This document shows positions 57,147 through 64,000 of a stretch of 64,000 nucleotides of DNA, in pieces. The number at the start of each line of letters is the position of its first letter. Within the stretch, counting starts at the first letter, position 1. The DNA is from Paraescarpia echinospica. Lineage: Eukaryota > Annelida > Polychaeta > Sabellida > Siboglinidae. Made by a program: the position numbers and the translations under genes. Under the pieces are notes generated by a model. That model was not told the DNA's origin, did no database searches, and saw nothing but the letters and a program-made list of their open reading frames with translations. The stretch is from assembly GCA_020002185.1 (NCBI GenBank), contig CM034543.1:4063834-4127833 (forward strand), written 5' to 3'.

Positions 57147-57271
57147 ATGGCAGATAGCGGAGAACTGAGGGATGCGTGTGGGGTGTTCGGTTGTGTACCA
57201 GCGGGGACATGGCCCACACATTTGGACGTCACCAACTTGATATGCATGGGTTTAGTCGGCTTGCAGCACCG
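57147..57271 (+). CDS. PPAT: PPAT (amidophosphoribosyltransferase), first coding exon
   Basis: It catalyses the first committed step of purine synthesis: PRPP + glutamine to phosphoribosylamine. The exon encodes [20 protein letters not shown] and then LVGLQHR, ending CAG CAC CG before GTAAGT. The Cys after the short propeptide (DA-CGVFG) is the N-terminal nucleophile of the Ntn glutaminase domain, and GLVGLQHR precedes the conserved GQESAG in the next exon. The start is the only ATG with a typical short propeptide. Later exons are not found up to 64000; intron 1 is at least 6.7 kb and filled with repeats. Confidence 0.88.
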
Positions 57272-57977
57272 GTAAGTGTTATCATGGATCCCTCGGTCTC
57301 GAGTCGAGTCATGAAACTGTCCAGTGTTGTCGTCACAGCACGAGCTACATTTCGCGCAGATCTGCTGTCGTCGTTCAGAGACATTTTTCTACATGCATTG
57401 TAGCATTATTTGATAGTATGATAACCAGTTTATTGACGATTTTGTCGTTTTTTGTAAATCGTACGACATCGGAGCATTTGTTGTGGTTGCATTAGCGAGC
57501 ATGTTGCGGTGTCCTAGATCAGTCCACGTGCAAAAAACGTTGTCCCGCGCATGCGCTTTGTGGGAAACTGGGTCAGTTGTCCACAATCCACTCACCCGTT
57601 GACTGTGTGCACTCAACCGTACAGCTGTACTTGAATGAATGAATGAATTTATTTCAACAACATTTACATCACTTAGTTATACAGTGCATATATAATTAAA
57701 TACAATCTGTTGAAAAAAGGGTAAAAAGAAGTGCAATACTTATAATGTTTACCCTTTTAATAGCTTTTTTACATCATAATATATTTAGAACGAGAGTGCA
57801 AGAACAAAAATTCAAAGTGCAACAACACCATTGTATAATCATATTAGTTTAAATAAAAAAATAAAAAAACCAACTAAACTACTGGAACATTTCTTGAACA
57901 ACACTATGCAATGTTTGCATTCAGTTGAATGGTCATTTAATTTGTCTTATTGATGTTACGTAATCTGCAAGAATTGG

Positions 57978-60900
57978 TTACGACTCTAACACATAGCTAT
58001 TCAATATTTTATCTGTGTACTGCTTTTTAAACTGGTGAACATTTCTACAACTAATCAATGAACTGTCCAGGAAATTCCAAAGTTTTACTCCTTTAACAGA
58101 AATACACATACTCTTCAGACTGGTACGTGCATAGTTTTGTGTAAACTTACATTGATGTCTGGTTGAATAAACTGATTCATATATTCTGAACAACTGTTGT
58201 ACATTCATTGGTAACAAATAGTAAAATGCCTTGAACATTATTACAGCAGTTTTTAATTTGATTAAGTCTGGTACTTTAAGAATATGCAGATTGTAAAATA
58301 GTATATTTGTATGATCAAGTCTCTTGGCACCACTAAGTAATCTTACAACCCTTTTCTGTAATAAAACTAAACATTGAACATTTGTAACATATGTGTTACC
58401 CCATACTTCTGCACAATACATAACATAAGGCATGAAAAGAGAATAGTACAAAATATACATACCACGCTTATTAATCAAGAAACTGGCTCTGTACATAATA
58501 GCACAACTCTTTGACAGTTTAGATCGTACTGAAAAAATATGATTTTTCCAGTTTAACTTGTCATCAATCATTACACCTAAAAATGTTATGGCATTTACTC
58601 TATTGATTATTTCTTTATTTATTTTTATTGAAATATCAGCAGTCAACTTTCGATTTCCAAAAATCATATAATTTGTTTTAGTTACATTAAGAGATAAACG
58701 ATTAACAGAAAACCACACCTGGAGTTGCTCTAGTCCATTATTTATCATCCGAACAAGTTCATTTAAGTCCCTATCAGAACATAATATGTTTGTATCATCG
58801 GCAAATAAAATAAACTTAAACACCTTTGATACTTTACAAATAGAAGTGTAATTTTTTAATCAGTATATCATGATCAACAGTGTCAAAGGCTTTCTTTAGG
58901 TCAATAAACACTCCAATAGCATACTTGTTGTTTTCCAGTGAGTTTGTAATTTCTTCTACTAAATCTAAAAGAGCCTCAGTTGTTGACATATTAGACCTAA
59001 AACCATACTGACGTGGACTGAGTATATCATATTTTTTTAGGAATAAGTCCATCCTGTTATATAGTTTCTCCAGAATTTTTGAGAATTGTGGTAATGATAT
59101 TGGCCTGTAATTTGTAAACACATTCTTTTCACCCGACTTAAATAGTGGAACAACTTTGGCAATTTTCATCTTGCTTGGAAATACACCTGTTTGAAAGGAT
59201 ACATTACATATGTGACTAAATGGCTTAATTATTTTAGTAATTACTTTCTTTATCAAGCTCATGTTAATATCACTGTGATCAGTTGATCTTTTACTTTTAC
59301 AATTTTGTACAGTTCTTATAATTTCTAGATCATCAACAGGACTTAGAAACATAGTATGTTGTACTTTCATTTCTAAGTAATCATAAATGGTTGCATCATA
59401 TTTAGATAAGGAAATATTTTGTGCTAAGTTGGGTCCAACATTAGTAAAGAAATTATTAAATCCATTAGCAATATCCTCTTTGTTTGAAATTCGCTTGTTG
59501 TTTTTTATAAAGTATTCTGGGTTTGTTGGTTTATTGTGGCGTTTGTTTATTATATTATTTAATATTTTCCAAGTTTCTTTAACATTTCCTTTCTGCTTTT
59601 CTAACAATGTACTATGATAGTTTTTCTCAGTAATTCTTAATACAGATGTTAATTTATTTTTGTAAGCTTTGTATTTTTGTTCTGCTTCAGCAGATCTCGA
59701 TACAATAAATGCTTTATATAATTTATTTTTCTTCGTACAAGCGCGTTTTAAACCTTTGGTGAACCAGGGTTTTTTGTTAGTGTAGTTTTTCCTGGGATCT
59801 CTTATCACTGGACAATGTTTGTTAAATATATCTATAAATTGGTGTAGAAAAGAATCATAAGCTTGATTTACATCAATTGTTTTTAGAACATTTTCCCAGG
59901 ATTGCTGACTCAGTTCATTGGAAAATGAAGCCAATGTATCCTCGTTTATCTTTCTGATATACTGAAACTCATTTACATTGCATCTTTTTATGTTATACTC
60001 GCAAAATGCAAAAATCGGTAAATGGTCACTAATGTCATTGAACATGATACCACAAGTTAGATTGTAGCGCAATTCATTGGTGAATATATTGTCTATTAAT
60101 GTAGTTGAGCTATCTGTGATCCTGGTAGGCTTGTCAATTAATGGGTAAAGACCCAAACTATACATTATGTCTAGACATTTTTTAGTATGATTATGAGTCT
60201 CATGTTTCAGCAAATCTATGTTAAAGTCACCACACATAAATATTGTTTTAATTGATTTAGTATCACTTAAAATATGTTCTATGTTTTCACAAAAGGTATC
60301 TAAATTTGACCCTGGTGTCCTGTACATACAAGTGACCACAACATTTGTGTTTTTTATGGTTAATTCTACAGTAATACATTCAAGAATATTCTCTACTACA
60401 AAAGATTTACTTTTCACCATTTTGCAAGATAATTCTTTATTTGTGTATATAGCAACACCACCACCTCTTCGGATTCCTCTTGTGATGTGATAAGCATCAT
60501 AATTGTTTATATTAAAATCATCAGTTAAATCTGGTTCTATCCATGTTTCAGATATAGCTATTATATCAAATTTTACGTTGAGTTCTAAAATATAGTCTTT
60601 AATATTTTGAAAGTTTGTTTTTAGGCTTCTGGCATTAAAATGTATAAACGATAATCCGTTAACTTTACCGACTTTCTCAGTGAATTTTTTGTTGGTGTAA
60701 TACTGACATTTTGATGATATATTGTTGTAGAAATTGTTTTCTGGGTCTATATCATTTTCAAAATCATAGGGATTATAATCCGAGTATTTGAAGGAATTGA
60801 AATTAAATTGTGAACAGTTATCTATTAATTTATAAAGGTCATAACTGTCTTCAAAAGAAGGATTCTCAAACACAATTTCATCATCACTAATATTTTGAAA

Positions 60901-61096
60901 TGGAAAAACTTCACAACATGATGTACACTAATAATTTACATTTTTGCAACGGATTAATCTGTATTGTTGTTGTGTTAATTTTGCACATTGTTTATGAAAA
61001 AACTGCTTCACATAGATCACATTTTACAGCATAATTTTTTAACATTTGGTTACATATTTGACATGAATCTAATTTCATCTGATTATTAGCCATCAT
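57978..61096 (-). pseudogene. LINE ORF2 (PHD-like finger, endonuclease, reverse transcriptase), internal deletion
   Basis: N-terminal finger CQICNQML and KCDLCE (about 61070-61000), then a frameshift and a stop before 60873. The endonuclease, open from 60873, has FNARSL, ISETW, RGGGVAIYTN, CGDFNIDLL and SDHLPIF. The RT has NYRPISLPQFSKILEKLYNR and motif A, FIDLKKAFDTVDHDI (ending about 58845). A second frame from 58823 starts in motif C, FILFADDTNILCSD, and runs to 57978 with the usual C-terminal region (LLQKRVVRLL, VKLWNFLDSSL). The segment between motifs A and C, including the GVPQGS-type motif B, is missing at about 58830-58850, so the enzyme is dead. Everything else is well preserved, suggesting a recent origin. 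Confidence 0.85.
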
Positions 61097-61332
61097 AAAT
61101 TAAATGTGATAACACTACTTATATGAACATAGACATTTGCGGGATTTGCACTATCAGAGACAAGATAGTACAGATACAAGAGTACATAAAATTGTGTTCA
61201 CAACACACACAATTTGCAGTATTTGCAACACAAGACACAAGATAGTAAAATAGAAGAGTCCACATAACTGTGTTCACAACACACATGATCTCCATGGACC
61301 ATAAGTGAACTGTCTGTCCAAATGCTGCCATC

Positions 61333-61875
61333 TCACAGTTTGCCCAAATCGTTTTTACATTTGATCATCACCTTGTTGGTTTGTTCGGTCTTTTTCACAA
61401 AGATGTTGCAGTTCATCGTCCATGTGCGGAATATTTTCCGTTCTTTTTTGAGTCGTCGGGCCTCCGCAAACAGTTCATTATTCTTCTGGGTAAGATGGTC
61501 ATTCAGGAAGACTGCGCTACCTTTCAGCATTTTCCGTTTTCGCATGATTTCTGTCTTTTTGTCAGTTGACAAGAACTGGACGATCAGTGGCGTTGAGCCA
61601 TCTTTTAGTTTTGGGAGGTCGTGTATGGCTGTGATCTCGAGTTCAGCCACGGACACGTTCAGCTTCTCTTCCGCAAATTTTACGAAGTTTTTCCTCATCG
61701 TTGGGGACTCACTGATGTCATCTCCGTCGTTCGTTTGAGTGGGTGTCCTCGCAGTTCTCGAGCGGGTCGTTTTATGTGCATAGCTATGCAAGTTCAGACC
61801 ACTTACTATAATGTTTCGTTTTCGTGAATACTTAGTGATCGTTTCGTTGTCATCGTTCATTGCCGTCAAGAACAA
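61333..61875 (-). CDS. LINE ORF1 protein (RNA-binding)
   Basis: 180 codons. RKRNIIVSGLNLHS is followed by an acidic segment, then TPLIVQFLSTDKKTEIMRKR (RRM-like strand/helix), FLNDHLTQKNNELFAEARRL and TWTMNCNIFVKK, the C-terminal pattern of LINE nucleic-acid chaperones. The first ATG is at 61875 with an alternative at 61860. It appears intact. Confidence 0.75.
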   Translation of the reverse strand: MFLTAMNDDNETITKYSRKRNIIVSGLNLHSYAHKTTRSRTARTPTQTNDGDDISESPTMRKNFVKFAEEKLNVSVAELEITAIHDLPKLKDGSTPLIVQFLSTDKKTEIMRKRKMLKGSAVFLNDHLTQKNNELFAEARRLKKERKIFRTWTMNCNIFVKKTEQTNKVMIKCKNDLGKL

Positions 61876-61950
61876 TTGTTAATTCGTCAGAAATAAACGT
61901 CATACTCTTAGTTAGACTTAGTCATACTCACAGCCACAGGGACACAGAGT

Positions 61951-62330
61951 TGATAATTATGTCGACACAAAATAGGCTGTCGTGACATGACATGTTCATG
62001 ACATGTGGTCGGTGGGGGGGGGGCTGCGTCCTGGATTTTGGGGAGTGGAGCTGTTCTGTTGGTGTAGACTACTACAATAGTGATATACTTTTTCTTACTG
62101 TAGTTCTACTTTTCTAGCAATGCTAACAATTTAATTCTTTTAAATGTGAAAGTTTTGCTATGACAGTGTCGTGTTTTAGCATTTAAGTTTTAATCTAAAA
62201 GATGTATAACAATGCCATACACATAACTGGCCTAATTGCTAAAGCTACAACAATTAACTAATTTAGGAGTTTCAGGGACACCGAGAAAAAGATCTGTCAC
62301 GACTAATGTCGACTGAAGTAACTTGATATA
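61951..62330. other. Diverged partner of the 62443-62620 stretch
   Basis: About 62085-62230 (TTTTTCTTACTGTAGTTCTA; CTTTTAAATGTGAAAG; TTTAGCATTTAAG) recurs in altered form at about 62455-62600, flanking the 55-bp repeat. No gene. Confidence 0.5.
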
Positions 62331-62332
62331 TT

Positions 62333-62442
62333 CATGACATATGACAACCCCTCCGGGGGTCTGGATCATCCATTCACCAAGCTAGTGGTATGACATATGA
62401 CAACCACTCCGGGGGTCTGGATCATCCATTCACCAAGCTAGT
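62333..62442. repeat. Two-copy tandem repeat, 55-bp unit
   Basis: ATGACATATGACAACCMCTC, then CGGGGGTCTGGATCATCCAT, then TCACCAAGCTAGTGGT, in two nearly identical copies (about 62333-62387 and 62388-62442). Confidence 0.9.
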
Positions 62443-63650
62443 GGTATGAGGAAATAATCTTTTTCTTAATGTGGGATTTCTTTTCTAGTAAATCTGAGAA
62501 TTGAGTTCTTTTAAATGTGACATGTGTCGTGGCTTTAGCATTTAAGCTCTAAGTCACAGACAAAGATGTGTGACAATGCTGTGACTACAGGCCTAATTGA
62601 AGTTATGACAATTCCATATTTATAGGAGTTTAAGCCAAGTGTAAATGCTACAGCAATGCCATTAAATGAGCATTGTAATGGTAGTCTAAATGCTAAATAT
62701 GTGGCAATAGCCATTCCAATGGCCAGTGGTGTAACTGCATCTATAGCATTCAATGTTTTATTTTTAACAAGTTTTTGTAATTTCTAGCAAATTCTAATTC
62801 TCAGTCCCGTCAAACAGCACTTACATCTATTTACATCTATTTACACCACTTTACATCATCCCTGTAGCAACAAACCAATGACGATGCTAAGTTGTCACCA
62901 TTACACTGTGTATTTCAGTTGTCACCACACTGACAGTGGTGCCCTCTAGAGAGTCGCTCACCACTCACCATTCCATGTTTCCCTGACAAGTAGAAAAGCT
63001 TATTGCTGTGTTTTTTATATCGCCGAAGAGATTTCAATTCAACTCAATTCTGCTTTTGAAGCTCTGCCGTCTGATTGATGATTCAGAAAACCTCTTGCAT
63101 GCACTAACTGTTACAAGATTTATTTGTTCCGTCAACCATATAAGCACGTTGGATTCTAGGACCTAAACTTGCAGATGTGTATCATCTCCAAATTATGGAT
63201 CAACTGACTTAATGTGCAGTTATGTGCGTGGTTGTGTGTGTGCACGCAGACATGCATGCATGTGCATGCAACATGCGGGTGTGTCTGTGTGGGGGGTGAA
63301 ATTGAATGATGTGCTAGAAAAGATGTACAGTACTTACGAGAACAAATATTTTATGTTTTATATGCTTTATTAGTTGTTTAATTGTCTCATAATTATGTTA
63401 ATCAATGTCTTATGTTTAGACCTTAACAGTGGGAGCCCAAAGGAAAATGAAACATCTTATGGATAATAACAAGGTTTTTCAATTTAAATTCTATGGTTCA
63501 CAGAGGTGAATGAACACTGAAAGAGGCAAGCGGAACTTTGCACCTCGGAGGAGATACTGCCATAGGTAGCATATTATTAGTAATATATAGATACTTTGTA
63601 CTCTGGGTCAATTGGAATATATGTGGCAACACGCTGACTTAAAATTTAAA

Positions 63651-64000
63651 GTGAAACTGCCTGCTGGTGTTTGCAGGGGGCAGGAGAGCGCAGGTATTGT
63701 GATGAGTGAAACTGCCTGCTGGTGTTTGCAGGGGGCAGGTGAGCGCAGGTATTGTGATGAGTGAAACTGCCTGCTGGTGTTTGCAGGGGGCAGGTGAGCG
63801 CAGGTATTGTGATGAGTGAAACTGCCTGCTGGTGTTTGCAGGGGGCAGGAGAGTGCAGGTATTGTGATGAGTGAAACTGCCTGCTGGTGTTGCAGGGGGC
63901 AGGAGAGCGCAGGTATTGGGATGAGTGAAACTGCCTGCTGGTGTTTGCAGGGGGCAGGTGAGCGCAGGTATTGTGATGAGTGAAACTGCCTGCTGGTGTT
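63651..64000 (+). repeat. Tandem repeat, 55-bp unit, running off the right edge
   Basis: The unit GTGAAACTGCCTGCTGGTGT, TTGCAGGGGGCAGGTGAGCG, CAGGTATTGTGATGA is repeated about 6.4 times with few differences (GGTGAGC or GGAGAGC; one copy lacks a T). It lies in PPAT intron 1 and probably continues beyond the window. Confidence 0.96.

Larger units (their letters stand above)
57632..61950 (-). mobile_element. Nearly full-length CR1/Jockey-superfamily LINE in PPAT intron 1 (antisense)
   Basis: It contains ORF1 (61333-61875) and a broken ORF2 (57978-61096). The 3' end carries a short TTCA tandem tail (57631-57649 on the plus strand). The 5' boundary is approximate. Clade assignment beyond 'APE-type LINE with ORF1 and PHD-like finger' is uncertain. 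Confidence 0.8.

Overview
This is a metazoan nuclear genome window: intron-split host genes with GT-AG junctions, LINEs, a SINE, Tc1/pogo-like elements, CA/GT microsatellites and a Polinton. The species cannot be read from the sequence; a marine invertebrate such as a lancelet, mollusc or hemichordate would fit. Three single-copy host genes frame the window. The 5' part of ST13 (Hsc70-interacting protein, six exons) lies on the minus strand at 269-3420. XPNPEP3 (mitochondrial Xaa-Pro aminopeptidase 3, seven exons) lies on the plus strand at 45621-55627. The first coding exon of PPAT (amidophosphoribosyltransferase) is at 57147-57271. ST13 and XPNPEP3 are divergent here, as they are in human 22q13, but their start codons are about 42 kb apart and the gap is filled with mobile DNA.

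Layout of the 42 kb insert: TE debris (3.4-7.8 kb); a decayed RTE-type LINE (7.83-9.82 kb) that runs directly into an 8-kb minisatellite of a 53-bp unit (9822-17855, with a 1000-base N gap); a LINE 3' tail; unrecognised sequence; half of a hAT-like transposase gene; a complete Polinton/Maverick (21920-37509); the other half of the hAT gene; a 3.6-kb element of unknown class with arms of about 465 bp in inverted orientation (38357-41918); and microsatellites. XPNPEP3 intron 1 carries a 2.1-kb pogo/Tigger-like element. Its other introns carry MITEs, a SINE and tandem repeats. PPAT intron 1 holds a nearly complete LINE in antisense (about 57632-61950) and a 55-bp tandem repeat that runs off the right edge.

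The Polinton is the centre of interest. It has perfect 6-bp target-site duplications (CACTGG) and inverted repeats of about 338 bp, and carries two convergent gene blocks. Plus strand: an RPA-like zinc/OB-fold ssDNA-binding protein, an unknown Cys-rich protein, and a protein-primed family B DNA polymerase with N-terminal zinc fingers. Minus strand, in transcription order: a NADAR (YbiA-like) protein, the packaging ATPase, two virion-associated proteins, a small membrane protein, the integrase, a second membrane protein, a truncated penton, a remnant of a basic core-protein gene, the major capsid protein and an adenain-like protease. The polymerase, integrase, capsid, protease and ATPase genes are each broken by stops and/or frameshifts, while the NADAR, ssDNA-binding and two small accessory genes are open. 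Several genes have a TATAAG-type box about 30-50 nt before the ATG.
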